From assembly GCF_001955535.1 (NCBI RefSeq), contig NZ_MPVN01000005.1:186001-250000 (forward strand): a stretch of DNA of 64,000 nt, written 5' to 3'. Positions 42,626 to 51,922 of this stretch are shown here, one piece after another. The notes beneath the pieces are model-generated. The model did not search any database. It was not told where the DNA came from and was given only the letters and a program-made list of their open reading frames with translations. Position numbers and translations under genes: made by a program. This DNA comes from Paenibacillus sp. FSL H7-0326. Its GTDB lineage: Bacteria; Bacillota; Bacilli; Paenibacillales; Paenibacillaceae. How positions within the stretch are numbered: position 1 is the stretch's first letter; the number at the start of each line of letters is the position of its first letter.

Positions 42626-45118
42626 CTAATATTGTCTCTCCAGCGTAATCATCATCACACCATGAGGCGGAAGTATAATTTCGCACTGCCAGCTGTCTCC
42701 GTGTACTATTTGTGTCTCGATATCTGGACCGCTTCTGCCATGAAGATACATCTTCTCTTCATCTGTGAGAGATTCAGGAGCTCCCATGCGAACCCACTCA
42801 TCAAACACCGATCCGTGCTTCTGATCCAGCTGATAACGGGTGCATTTATAGCTTCCGGATAGCTGATCGAGTGTGACATCGAATACTCTATTTCCTTTTT
42901 TCTCAAACACATCATAACGGTTTAGACTCGAAAGCTCAGACCAATCCCCACTGGCAAAGAGCTGATCCACATGAACATAATGGTAGAACAAGAGCTGGAT
43001 ACTTCCATTCTGACTGCGAGTTACCACATAACCTTCACCAATGCCAAGCAGTTCATCACCCAGCTTCTGCAGCAGTTCAAAAGCATAGTAACTCGGTTTT
43101 TTTAACCCATCTCTGCTGATAAGACCAAACCCGCCATAGAATGGAGATGAAGGAACCACACTTTCTTCAAATACATCGGTGAAGCTCCAAAATGCCAAGG
43201 CATGAGCTAGGCCGAGCGTATTCATCGCTTGATGAATGACAAACGGACCCATAAACATCGTATCATGCAGCAAATTTCGGTCATATAGCGAAAAATTCCA
43301 CTCCGTGATCAGAAGCTCAAGCTCACGGAAGGCAGGGACACTTATTTTCTGCTTCAAACGATCGAGGCTCTCTTTATAGTAGGACGGGGGCATAATTTGG
43401 GTTAGAAGCTCTTTCTCCAGCTTGGTTCTTGGGTATTCCGAATAAATATGAAATGAAAAGAAATCGAGCGGCACCTCTCGTTCTTCACAAAAGTTCATAA
43501 ATTCCTCGGCCCATGTGTCATTCCATAGCGAACCATACCCCATGGCTGGTCCTCCTGTCTTCAGCTCTGGCATGATTGACTTGATTGTGCGGACCGTCGA
43601 TTCATAGAAGTGAAAATACTCCTCCTTGCTCCCCGCCCAGCAAACCCCGAGCAAATCCGGCTCATTCCACACTTCGAAATACCAGCGCTTCACCTCATCT
43701 GCCCCATACCGATTCAAACAATGACGGATGAACTCGCGGACTAATGCATTCCATTTACTTTGATCAGCCGGAGGCGATATATTTCCTCGCCACCAGAACA
43801 CAGTTTCACCGGAGCGGGCGAGCTGACTTGGCATAAAGCTGAGCTCTACGAACGGTCTGATGCCCAATTCCAGCAGATAATCATACAGCTTGTCCACATA
43901 AGCCCAGTTATACGCGGGATTCCCATCCATATCCTCACTGTATACCATCATTTCATCATTAAATAAGCCATGAAAACGGATGTATTGAAAGGGAATACGC
44001 CCTATCATTTCGGATAGCTGCTGTCGCCAGTCTTCTCTCAGCCCTTCCACAGCCCTGCCTGCTGTCGTTATGACATTCCAATGCTGATCATAAGGAGTAG
44101 ACGCATGATCCGCCTTAATCTCAATGAGCTGATGTTCTGCTGTCTGGTGAGTCGAGGAGTCCATTGTCTTCTGCTGCGAATCCGTCCTAGGACCAAGATA
44201 ACGATACAACGAGCCCATGGCATTCAAAGTATCCATCTCATAATAATCCCCGCTTGAGGATTCCTCATATGTCAGTGGCTTGCGATCAGGCCTGTCAGGT
44301 TCACGGATCAGGCTGGCTTCACGGTAAGCACCGGGAGTATAGCCGTACTTTTCCTTGAAATACTTATTAAACAGCTTCACATTAGCAAAGCCACAATCCA
44401 GGGCAATTTGCGTGATACTCTTGTCACCGCCTGCCAGCTCGGCCTGAGCCTTCTCCAGCCGAATCAGCGTCAAATATTTTTGAAAGGGTATGCCGATTTT
44501 ATCTGTAAAGAAATGGGAGAAATAATGCAGGCTTAGATGCTCACGAGCTGCCATAGCCTGCAGCGTTATTTTTTCACTGTAATGCTGATCTACGTATGTA
44601 AGGACTCGATTCAGCCTTTTATAGTCATACTCCCGGCTTCCTTCTTCCTCGGTGGGATGGACTCCAGCATAGAAATATCTCTGCAGGCACCCGCAGAGTG
44701 TCTGTAAGATCCCCATGGTGTAGCTCTGATAACCAGACGCCTTCTTGTTGATCTCCCACACCATCTGTGCGAGATTCTGTTTAATCTGGTACATCTGCGA
44801 CTCTTGATCCGTATGAGCAGCTGAATTGCAGGCGATAAATGCATTGCTTAGCCATTCCGGGCCAAACTGCAGTGTAAGTAGCACATTGTCCTGTGTTGTC
44901 CGTGCGATTTTATGTACCGACATACTGTTGACCACGATCACATCATCTGCATTAAGGGTATATTCTTTCTGATCCAAATATATATCGACCGATCCCTGTA
45001 ATACATAGATAATTTCGACTTCTTTATGCCAATGAAAGTCAATATGCTTCACGCTGTTAACAAATAGCTTCATTGGCAATCCATCCTGATGTTCTATAAA
45101 TTCGTATAGATAGCGAAT
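42626..45118 (-). CDS. AraC regulator fused to a GH39 glycosidase
   Basis: One reading frame joins a cupin sensor (about 1-110; HWHKEVEIIYVLQGS), two AraC HTH motifs (about 150-255: ITLQAMAAREHLSLHYFSHFF and SITQIALDCGFANVKLFNKYF, closing TPGAYRE) and a full GH39 barrel plus beta-domain (about 330-815). The GH39 catalytic pair is intact: acid/base Glu in WYFEVWNEPDLLG (E473) and nucleophile Glu in LELLITEWNF (E593), counted from the TTG at 45079. Preferred start: an ATT at 45118, because the only good AGGAGG stands eight bases ahead of it and YEFIEHQDGLPMKLFV upstream of the first ATG (45073) looks like the true N-terminus. GH39 enzymes are beta-xylosidases or iduronidases. It neighbours the PTS IIC and GH3 genes. 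Confidence 0.85.
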   Translation of the reverse strand: MRYLYEFIEHQDGLPMKLFVNSVKHIDFHWHKEVEIIYVLQGSVDIYLDQKEYTLNADDVIVVNSMSVHKIARTTQDNVLLTLQFGPEWLSNAFIACNSAAHTDQESQMYQIKQNLAQMVWEINKKASGYQSYTMGILQTLCGCLQRYFYAGVHPTEEEGSREYDYKRLNRVLTYVDQHYSEKITLQAMAAREHLSLHYFSHFFTDKIGIPFQKYLTLIRLEKAQAELAGGDKSITQIALDCGFANVKLFNKYFKEKYGYTPGAYREASLIREPDRPDRKPLTYEESSSGDYYEMDTLNAMGSLYRYLGPRTDSQQKTMDSSTHQTAEHQLIEIKADHASTPYDQHWNVITTAGRAVEGLREDWRQQLSEMIGRIPFQYIRFHGLFNDEMMVYSEDMDGNPAYNWAYVDKLYDYLLELGIRPFVELSFMPSQLARSGETVFWWRGNISPPADQSKWNALVREFIRHCLNRYGADEVKRWYFEVWNEPDLLGVCWAGSKEEYFHFYESTVRTIKSIMPELKTGGPAMGYGSLWNDTWAEEFMNFCEEREVPLDFFSFHIYSEYPRTKLEKELLTQIMPPSYYKESLDRLKQKISVPAFRELELLITEWNFSLYDRNLLHDTMFMGPFVIHQAMNTLGLAHALAFWSFTDVFEESVVPSSPFYGGFGLISRDGLKKPSYYAFELLQKLGDELLGIGEGYVVTRSQNGSIQLLFYHYVHVDQLFASGDWSELSSLNRYDVFEKKGNRVFDVTLDQLSGSYKCTRYQLDQKHGSVFDEWVRMGAPESLTDEEKMYLHGRSGPDIETQIVHGDSWQCEIILPPHGVMMITLERQY

Positions 45119-45211
45119 ACCAATAACCTCCTCTCTCGATAACGATCATGCTAATATCGTAAGCCGCCTTTAAAGTTTTCATCCAAAAATCATTTAAAAA
45201 TAAAAATTAAT

Positions 45212-45235
45212 AGCGGCGCAGAATGCTGCGCCGCT
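45212..45235 (-). terminator. Intrinsic terminator of the VanY-type gene
   Basis: AGCGGCGCAG and CTGCGCCGCT pair around four bases; a T-rich tract follows on the minus strand, 20 bases after the gene. Confidence 0.8.
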
Positions 45236-45254
45236 AACTTAGTACTTATGTCAT

Positions 45255-46244
45255 TTACAGCTTAATATTCGCTTCGTCAAAGTACTCCTCAAGCGTAAGT
45301 CCACTTGCAGCAATATCCGGTGCCAGCTCTTTGCCTACATAACGGATGTGCCAAGGCTCGTAAACATAGCCTGTCGTTTCTTCCCGACCTTCCAGATAAC
45401 GAATAATGAATCCAAATTCAGGCGCGTGCTCAGCAAGCCACTTACCTTCCTCGGTGTCGCCAAGGATTTCTTCCAATACATTGCCTACGCTTGGGCTGGA
45501 TACATCAATAGACAGTCCGGTCTGATGCTCACTCTTCCCTGGCTGTGCGCTTACACGGAGCGCGTATTCTTCGCCATTACGCTCTACACTGCTGTTGAAT
45601 ACGGCAACCTGACGGTCATAAGAGCGATATCCCGATACCGCACGAAGCTCAATATTATCCGCTTCTGCTGCGGCAAACAGCTCCTCCAGTGCATCTGCGG
45701 CCTCTTTACGCAAATGCCGTTTCTCGTGAGGCTCATCGAATGAGAAGGGAACGTCCGGCTCTACAAGATCTGTCGGCTCGTATCCATCAGGCAGACTGCG
45801 TTCTTTGTTGACGATGACCGTAATCGCATCCGGGTTCGTAACCACATTCTTATCTCCAATGACTTCCACCGTACTTTGCAGGGAGCTTGCAGCCCGAAGC
45901 GCCATAATGCTGTCTTCCTCTGCACTTCCTGTGCTGTCATCCTCTCCCGCACCTTCCGAAGGCTCCTCGGCGTCATCGTCCTTATTATCTTGGCCTCCGT
46001 TAGGAGCTTCACCGTTCTCGTTCGCATCGTTATCTGCAGGCGCATCTTCACCTGTGTTGTCGTCTTCCGACGCATCTGGCGTTTCCTCCTGTGAAGGATT
46101 CTCCGCTCCATCCGGCGTCGTCTGCGTCTGATCTTCCTGTGGATCTTCCCCGTTCCCACAGCCTGCTAGTGCAAAGGCAGACAACAGCATGATCGTAAAC
46201 AGAACCATCGTCCAGCGTCGTTTCTTGGTTGTTGAAGTCGTCAT
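45255..46244 (-). CDS. D-alanyl-D-alanine carboxypeptidase (VanY family) lipoprotein
   Basis: This 329-residue lipoprotein trims D-Ala from peptidoglycan peptides. Lipobox ALAGC with lipidated C29; then an acidic, Asn/Glu/Asp-rich linker (about 32-115) places the enzyme away from the membrane; the M15 peptidase domain occupies 180-329. Zinc ligands are H and D in SEHQTGLSIDV and H in EPWHIRYVG. The LRAVSGYRSYDRQ motif is typical of VanY. Transcribed alone with its own terminator. Confidence 0.9.
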   Translation of the reverse strand: MTTSTTKKRRWTMVLFTIMLLSAFALAGCGNGEDPQEDQTQTTPDGAENPSQEETPDASEDDNTGEDAPADNDANENGEAPNGGQDNKDDDAEEPSEGAGEDDSTGSAEEDSIMALRAASSLQSTVEVIGDKNVVTNPDAITVIVNKERSLPDGYEPTDLVEPDVPFSFDEPHEKRHLRKEAADALEELFAAAEADNIELRAVSGYRSYDRQVAVFNSSVERNGEEYALRVSAQPGKSEHQTGLSIDVSSPSVGNVLEEILGDTEEGKWLAEHAPEFGFIIRYLEGREETTGYVYEPWHIRYVGKELAPDIAASGLTLEEYFDEANIKL

Positions 46245-46369
46245 TTTGTTATTTCCCCTATCCCAAATTTATAGCTGTTCAAATCTCTCTCATTCATTAT
46301 AGACCTATCGAGGTAGAGCTTCAAACCCTCATCTTGGTATAGGTCAATATAAGGTGGCAGATACAAAAA

Positions 46370-46404
46370 ACCACCGAGCCTAGGATCCGCGCCTGCTCGG
46401 TGGT
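46370..46404 (-). terminator. Intrinsic terminator of the SWIM/SNF2 operon
   Basis: ACCACCGAGC and GCTCGGTGGT are exact complements around 15 bases, with six T on the minus strand. Confidence 0.8.
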
Positions 46405-46443
46405 CTTCATTCAGTTCTAAGTAGGCGGGTTACCGACTTCCGT

Positions 46444-47178
46444 TCATTTCTTGGCTGTCTTGAGATTCAGTTCCTCTGCCCACTTGGACGCTCTCTGCGA
46501 AACCTGCTTGCGGATATGCTCTAAAGCTGCCTCCGCAGGAACGGACGGCACAAGCTGAGCAATACCGGACGACGGCGGAGTCAGCTCTCCAGGTGGAGAT
46601 AACTTCACTTCAATAGCATCGAATTCTGGACCCGGCATGTGCAGCGAATGATTGCCAGCGGCATCGCCGATGTAGTCCAGAATGGCAGAAGAATTGCCGC
46701 CTGCGCGCTGGGTTTTGCGTTCCAGTAACGACGCTGCCTGAGAAGTGCTGGTGGATACCGATTCAAGGGACCACCTACGAAACACCTCTGTAAGCAGCTC
46801 CTCACGCGCCAAACCCAGCATATCAAGCAGTCTCAGCGTATCAGCAGCGGCCCATTCTGCAGCCGCCTGCAAGGCGACTTCGATATGAGGGCATGCGATG
46901 CGATTACAGGAGCAGCTCACAACTGCATATTTTACCCAGGAGATCAGCACCGAATTCTTGAGCTCTGCTGCGCCTCCTGCAAGAAGGAGGTACAAGGTAT
47001 AGGCGTCTTCTTGCAGCTCTTCGAGCAATTCGGCTCTTTGCTCTTCGTTAAGCTGTCTATAAGTGGCTTCGACCTCCACCTCGCGCTCTGGGGCTTGTGA
47101 GTCATTCTCCGCTGTGTCCTCAATGCTTGCCTTCCAGCCGTGAGGCTCCAGTTTAAAATGGTTTACTTGATATGTCAC
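46444..47178 (-). CDS. SWIM zinc-finger protein (YwqB-like)
   Basis: This 244-residue protein has a SWIM zinc finger, CSCNRIACPH (C89, C91, C96, H98), which is CxCx4CxH and close to the canonical CxCxnCxH. It is helical elsewhere with no membrane segment. Start is GTG 47178 after GGAGGTGAGG. It lies 30 bases after the SNF2 helicase gene on the same strand, as ywqB follows ywqA in B. subtilis, so the two proteins probably act together on DNA. That role is inferred from the pairing. Confidence 0.85.
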   Translation of the reverse strand: MTYQVNHFKLEPHGWKASIEDTAENDSQAPEREVEVEATYRQLNEEQRAELLEELQEDAYTLYLLLAGGAAELKNSVLISWVKYAVVSCSCNRIACPHIEVALQAAAEWAAADTLRLLDMLGLAREELLTEVFRRWSLESVSTSTSQAASLLERKTQRAGGNSSAILDYIGDAAGNHSLHMPGPEFDAIEVKLSPPGELTPPSSGIAQLVPSVPAEAALEHIRKQVSQRASKWAEELNLKTAKK

Positions 47179-47208
47179 TACAGCCTCACCTCCTGTTTAA
47201 TTGCTGCT

Positions 47209-50200
47209 CTATACCCACATCTCACCCTGAAGACTTACGAGGCCCTTCAATTCATCATCGGACATTTCTGTAATCCAGTTCTCACCCGAACCGACCACTT
47301 GCTCCGAAAGCTGTTTCTTGCTCTCGATCAGCTCGTCAATTCGCTCTTCCAGCGTCCCCTGGCATATCAGTTTATGCACCTGGACATTTCGTTTCTGTCC
47401 AATTCGGAATACACGATCCGTCGCCTGATTCTCTACCGCAGGATTCCACCAGCGATCATAATGGATGACATGACTCGCATGAGTCAGGTTGAGGCCTACC
47501 CCGCCTGCCCGCAAGGAGAGAACGAAGATGGAAGGACCCTTGCCGTTCTGGAATTGCTCTACCATTTCGTCTCGTTCCGCCTTCGAAACCCCTCCGTGAA
47601 GGAAGTAAGGCTTCTCATCATACCGCTGAGACAATTGCTGAACGAGAATCTCCCCCATCGACACATACTGGGTAAAAATAAGGGCTGCCTCGCCATTATC
47701 ACGAATTGCATCTGTCAGCTCCATCAAGCGCTCAAGCTTGCCTGACGCCTCTATGCGCCCCGCATCCTTGCGGCTGTGCTCAACGAGTACAGGATGATCG
47801 CATATTTGCTTCAGCTTGGTCAAGGAGGATAATACAACACCTTTGCGTGTAAACCCCGTTTGCCCCTCGATGCCGGTCAGCAGCTGATCAACAACGCCTT
47901 TATATATAGCTGCCTGCTCGACTGTAAGTGAACAGTAGGATTTAAGCTCCAGCTTCTCCGGCAGATCCTTGCGAATATCGGGATCACTCTTGAGCCTTCT
48001 CAGCATAAATGGCGATACCAGGCGATGAAGCTCACGCAGAGAGCTCGTGTCCTCCTGAGCACCTATTGTATAACGCTGTCTAAAGGACGCTGCCGTACCC
48101 AGATAGCCGGGATTCAGAAATTGAAAGATGGACCACAGCTCACTAAGCCTGTTCTCTACAGGCGTCCCAGTCATGGCAATACGGTGCGGCGCGGACAGCT
48201 TCATGACACTTTGCGCCTGCTTGGTTCGATAATTCTTAATATACTGGGCTTCATCCAGCACAACAGAGGACCACTCGATCGAGGCCAGATCTGCCCCGTC
48301 CCTGCCCGCCAGATGATACGTCGTGAGAATAATATCGTGCTCCCCAGCCTGCTTCCGAAAGGCTTCTCCGTGCAGCCGCTGTGTACCATGATGAATATAT
48401 AATTTAAAGTCCGGTGCAAAACGCTTAATTTCCCGCTGCCAGTTCCCAAGCAGGGAGGTGGGACAGATGATGAGTGCCGGATGCTCCGTATCGAATTCAT
48501 CATCTTCCAGGATATCTAGCCCGCCCTGACGATCTTCCAGCTCCCGCTCTGCTTCCCTCGCTTCCCGTGCCGCAAGCTTGGAATCCAGCAGACAGGTAAT
48601 TACCTGTATGGTCTTCCCTAGACCCATATCATCCGCAAGGCATACCCCGAAGCCAAGATCACGCATGGCAGCTAGCCACTGATAGCCACGCTGCTGATAG
48701 GGCCGCAGATTACCATGAAGGGAAGGCGGTGTATCCCTGATCTGGGTTCGACTCAGCACCTGGCCATCCAGAAGGAAGGACAGCATGCCAAATGACTCAG
48801 CGCCAAAAATGGACATCCCTTTCCAGCTCGCTTCCTCATCCTCATCGACAGCCAGATGAATCCATTCAGACAGGGCCATGGAGCCTTCCTCATTTTTCTT
48901 CATAAAACGCAGCACCTGGCGAATTTCTTTCGGATCAATCTCGATCCATTCCCCCCGGAACTCCACGAGCGGAATCGAAGATGCCGCAAGCTGTGCAAGC
49001 TCCTCCTTCGTTACCGGCATCCCGTTCAGGACAGCTTCGGCCTCAAACTTAACGAGCTGCTCCATTCCAAGGGCCGGCGCCTTCTGTGCACCCGGTGCCT
49101 CGCCATTCTGCAGCATCCGCAGCCGAAGCCCTGTCTTCCGCTTCCCTTCCCGGCTCCAGCGGGAGGGCATCAATATGGTAATTCCCATCTGCTGCAGCTT
49201 GGGAACAGAAGAAGACATAAATTCATAAAATTGCTGTGCATCCATCTCAATCTCATGAGGAGCTGCCCCCATAGCCGACTGCAGGCTGGGTGCAGCTTCA
49301 CTTGCTTTGCCTAAGGCGAGGAGCATCTGCTCCTGGACCCGGCTGTATTTTACCATTCCTCGATCCACATCTGGCGAAGGATAAGCCCATATCGCCTGGA
49401 TCGGCACCCGAAAATCAGCTTCGTTCTCACTCTCTGCCCAGAAGCTCACTTTCCATGCAGAGGACCGCTCCAGCTCTGACGGCTCAAGCCGCAGGCTCAG
49501 CTTCAATCTTCCCTCTTCAGGGCCAGCAGCTTCCCCTTCAATCCCTGGTGGAGCACTCTCTGCCGCTTGAATCACGCTGTCACTCAATTCCTCAATCTCT
49601 TGAACAGCGGCCTGCACACTCAGCTCCCGCGAGCCTGTCAGCAGACTGTTCCACCACAGCTCCGTGAGTGGAGAATACCCTCGTCTGTAATTAGCCCGGT
49701 AACGAGACAGACTGCTCTCTACAGAGGCAATCTCGGCAGACACTGCTGCATGAATCGTTTGTCTGAGGAAAGAGTACAGGACAGCTGCTCCTGCCTCCTT
49801 CACCGTACTAGCTTCCGATTCCGCGTAAGCACTGGATGCGGTCAGACAGATGGCAGGGATGGATTCAGCCAGCTTCAGGAAGCGTTCTGTATCCATAGGC
49901 TCCGTTATTTTGGGAAGCCATACGGCTGTTACAGCAGACTGATTGCCTCTGCGCCTTCCACCGGCTGAGGTCACAGGGGCTGTGCCTGGAGTAATTTGCC
50001 CTCGAATCAGCAGCTCCATTGCAAATCTAGCCGCCTTAGCCCAGTATTCCATTTCACCGCCCGGGGCAAAGCCCGCCTGCTCTGCCTCTTCCTTATTCCA
50101 GCGAATCAGCAGCTCAAATGCATCTCTTGGAGTGAGCGCCAAGCCTTCCAGCGTCCGGCCAAATGCGGGCCGCTTCTTCCTCGGACCTGCACTCGCTTCC

Positions 50201-50394
50201 TGCTGGACCGATTTCATCTGCCATCTCAGCTCTGCAAGACGCAGAGCGGCATGTTGAAATGGACGGTAGGTCCCGTCCTTCAGCTTCATTTTTCTTATTA
50301 AATGACTCCAAGCGTCGACTTTTGGTTCTGATGTTTCTCCTGAAAAACAAAAAAACACATCTCCGAGCCATATTCCATAAAGTGGTTGATTCAT
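47209..50394 (-). CDS. SNF2-family helicase-like ATPase (YwqA-like)
   Basis: This 1061-residue protein has a long N-terminal SNF2-associated region (about 1-555) that carries ordinary SNF2-helicase-associated segments, then the SNF2 ATPase: motif I DDMGLGKT (588-595), II DEAQ in VVLDEAQYIKN, III MTGTPVENRLSELW, V LSLRAGGVGLNLTHASHVIHYDRWWNPA and VI QATDRVFRIGQ. It moves on DNA rather than unwinding it, by family knowledge. Co-transcribed with the SWIM protein. Confidence 0.92.
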   Translation of the reverse strand: MNQPLYGIWLGDVFFCFSGETSEPKVDAWSHLIRKMKLKDGTYRPFQHAALRLAELRWQMKSVQQEASAGPRKKRPAFGRTLEGLALTPRDAFELLIRWNKEEAEQAGFAPGGEMEYWAKAARFAMELLIRGQITPGTAPVTSAGGRRRGNQSAVTAVWLPKITEPMDTERFLKLAESIPAICLTASSAYAESEASTVKEAGAAVLYSFLRQTIHAAVSAEIASVESSLSRYRANYRRGYSPLTELWWNSLLTGSRELSVQAAVQEIEELSDSVIQAAESAPPGIEGEAAGPEEGRLKLSLRLEPSELERSSAWKVSFWAESENEADFRVPIQAIWAYPSPDVDRGMVKYSRVQEQMLLALGKASEAAPSLQSAMGAAPHEIEMDAQQFYEFMSSSVPKLQQMGITILMPSRWSREGKRKTGLRLRMLQNGEAPGAQKAPALGMEQLVKFEAEAVLNGMPVTKEELAQLAASSIPLVEFRGEWIEIDPKEIRQVLRFMKKNEEGSMALSEWIHLAVDEDEEASWKGMSIFGAESFGMLSFLLDGQVLSRTQIRDTPPSLHGNLRPYQQRGYQWLAAMRDLGFGVCLADDMGLGKTIQVITCLLDSKLAAREAREAERELEDRQGGLDILEDDEFDTEHPALIICPTSLLGNWQREIKRFAPDFKLYIHHGTQRLHGEAFRKQAGEHDIILTTYHLAGRDGADLASIEWSSVVLDEAQYIKNYRTKQAQSVMKLSAPHRIAMTGTPVENRLSELWSIFQFLNPGYLGTAASFRQRYTIGAQEDTSSLRELHRLVSPFMLRRLKSDPDIRKDLPEKLELKSYCSLTVEQAAIYKGVVDQLLTGIEGQTGFTRKGVVLSSLTKLKQICDHPVLVEHSRKDAGRIEASGKLERLMELTDAIRDNGEAALIFTQYVSMGEILVQQLSQRYDEKPYFLHGGVSKAERDEMVEQFQNGKGPSIFVLSLRAGGVGLNLTHASHVIHYDRWWNPAVENQATDRVFRIGQKRNVQVHKLICQGTLEERIDELIESKKQLSEQVVGSGENWITEMSDDELKGLVSLQGEMWV

Positions 50395-50520
50395 CGTAAG
50401 TCACCCGTTAGCCCCTTTAGATTGTTACTCTCCATCATATACGAAAATCGCTCTTTTTAAAATTGTTAAGTCGAATTCAAGGGTAATCCCTTGGTTTACT
50501 TGACTCCATCTCACAGAAAA

Positions 50521-50552
50521 AGAGACAGCCCTTCGATTACGGAGCCGTCTCT
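50521..50552 (-). terminator. Intrinsic terminator of the sugar ABC operon
   Basis: AGAGAC and GTCTCT with GC pairs inside, followed by TTTTT on the minus strand; about 55 bases after the binding-protein gene. Confidence 0.7.
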
Positions 50553-50605
50553 AAGCCATCTCTTACGTTTTCTCTATATCTATGGTATCCATACGCTTAC
50601 TTCAT

Positions 50606-51871
50606 CTACTCCTTAAGGCTATCCCAGCTCTTCTGCATATCCTCCAGCAGCTTCGCCGGGTCCGGATTTGCAATGTAGGCCTGCATCACAGCACCATACT
50701 CCTGCGGCACACCTTCCGGAAAACGGTTGAAGTTCCAGCTCAGCAACTTATCCTGATCACTGTAATTTATAATTTCTGCCGCCAGATCTCCGAGCACCTC
50801 ACCGTCAGCCGTCACGCTCTTAAAGGCCGGAATAAACTTGAATTCCTCAGTCATGTACCGCTTACCTGTCTCCGAGGTTACGAGCCATTCCAAGAAGTCC
50901 TTCGCCTCTTCCTTCACCTCAGAGTTCTTGTTAATCACATAGTTGTTCGGTACGCCGACAAAAAGCTTATCATACACCTCAGCATCTTCGCCGATTGGCA
51001 TTGGCAGAATGCCGAGGTTCAGATCCGGGTTGATTCCATCGATCTGCACTTGTGTCCAGTTCCCCTGCTGCATCATTGCAGCCTCACCCGTAGCAAAGAG
51101 AGTGACCTGCGTATTATAGTCTGTCGTCAGCGGGTTCTTATTCCCATAGGCAAGGGTCAGATCGAGCAGATTAACCCAGTCTTCAAAAATAGCATTGCCC
51201 GGAATCGTCTCTGTTCCCGCATTCAGACCATCAATAAAGGCAACCGGATCCGGCTGATGCGCAAAGGGAACGTTGGCATTGTGATTCCCGAGCACCCACC
51301 ACTCCTGATAACCATTCGAGAATGGCACGATGCCGGCATCCTGCAGCTGCTGTGCCACGGCTTCAAGCTCTGTCAGTGTCTTCGGAAGCTCGGTGATCCC
51401 AGCCTGCTCGAACAAGTCCTTGTTATAAATAAATCCATATCCTTCAAGCCCAAGCGGCTGACCGTACAGCTTGCCATCCTTCGTCATCGGCTCTTTGGCG
51501 ACTTCGATGATATCATCTACCCACGGCTCATTCGACAGATCTTCAAGAGAATCAATCCATGTGTCCAGCTCACGGTAACCGGCAACGTTGAAGATATCCG
51601 GATGCTCTGTACCTGCGAACTTGGTCTTCAGCGCTGCACTATAGTCACTGCCGCCGCCGACCGTCTCAATTTCGATATTGATATGCGGATGCTCCGCCTC
51701 ATACTCCGCAATAAGCCGATCGAAGGCCTCCGCAATTTCCACCTTGTATTGAAAAATCTTAATCGTCGTCTTTCCATCCTCAGTGCCGCTGCCTGACTCT
51801 CCGCCACAGCCGGATAGAACGACAGCACATACCCATACCAGCGTAAACAAGAACAACCCTTTTCTCTTCAA
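50606..51871 (-). CDS. Sugar ABC transporter substrate-binding lipoprotein
   Basis: This 421-residue binding protein has a lipobox VVLSGC (lipidated Cys near residue 22) followed by a class of solute-binding fold: KTTIKIFQYKVEIAEAFDRLI, GKLYGQPLGLEGYGFIYNKDLF, VAIN. It belongs to extracellular solute-binding family 1 and captures a sugar or oligosaccharide. Start is TTG 51871 after GAGGAGGAAT. It is last in the operon, after the two permeases (gap 51 bases), and probably uses a shared ATPase such as MsmX, as no ATPase gene is here. Confidence 0.92.
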   Translation of the reverse strand: MKRKGLFLFTLVWVCAVVLSGCGGESGSGTEDGKTTIKIFQYKVEIAEAFDRLIAEYEAEHPHINIEIETVGGGSDYSAALKTKFAGTEHPDIFNVAGYRELDTWIDSLEDLSNEPWVDDIIEVAKEPMTKDGKLYGQPLGLEGYGFIYNKDLFEQAGITELPKTLTELEAVAQQLQDAGIVPFSNGYQEWWVLGNHNANVPFAHQPDPVAFIDGLNAGTETIPGNAIFEDWVNLLDLTLAYGNKNPLTTDYNTQVTLFATGEAAMMQQGNWTQVQIDGINPDLNLGILPMPIGEDAEVYDKLFVGVPNNYVINKNSEVKEEAKDFLEWLVTSETGKRYMTEEFKFIPAFKSVTADGEVLGDLAAEIINYSDQDKLLSWNFNRFPEGVPQEYGAVMQAYIANPDPAKLLEDMQKSWDSLKE

Positions 51872-51922
51872 GACGAATTCCTCCTCATATGAATTAACGT
51901 GATTGATTCACGGAATCGATGC

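Noticed and set aside
50582..51796. Plus-strand frame of 404 codons opposite the sugar-binding protein
   Set aside because: Antisense of a clear lipoprotein gene; the protein shows no domain and the start has no ribosome-binding site.
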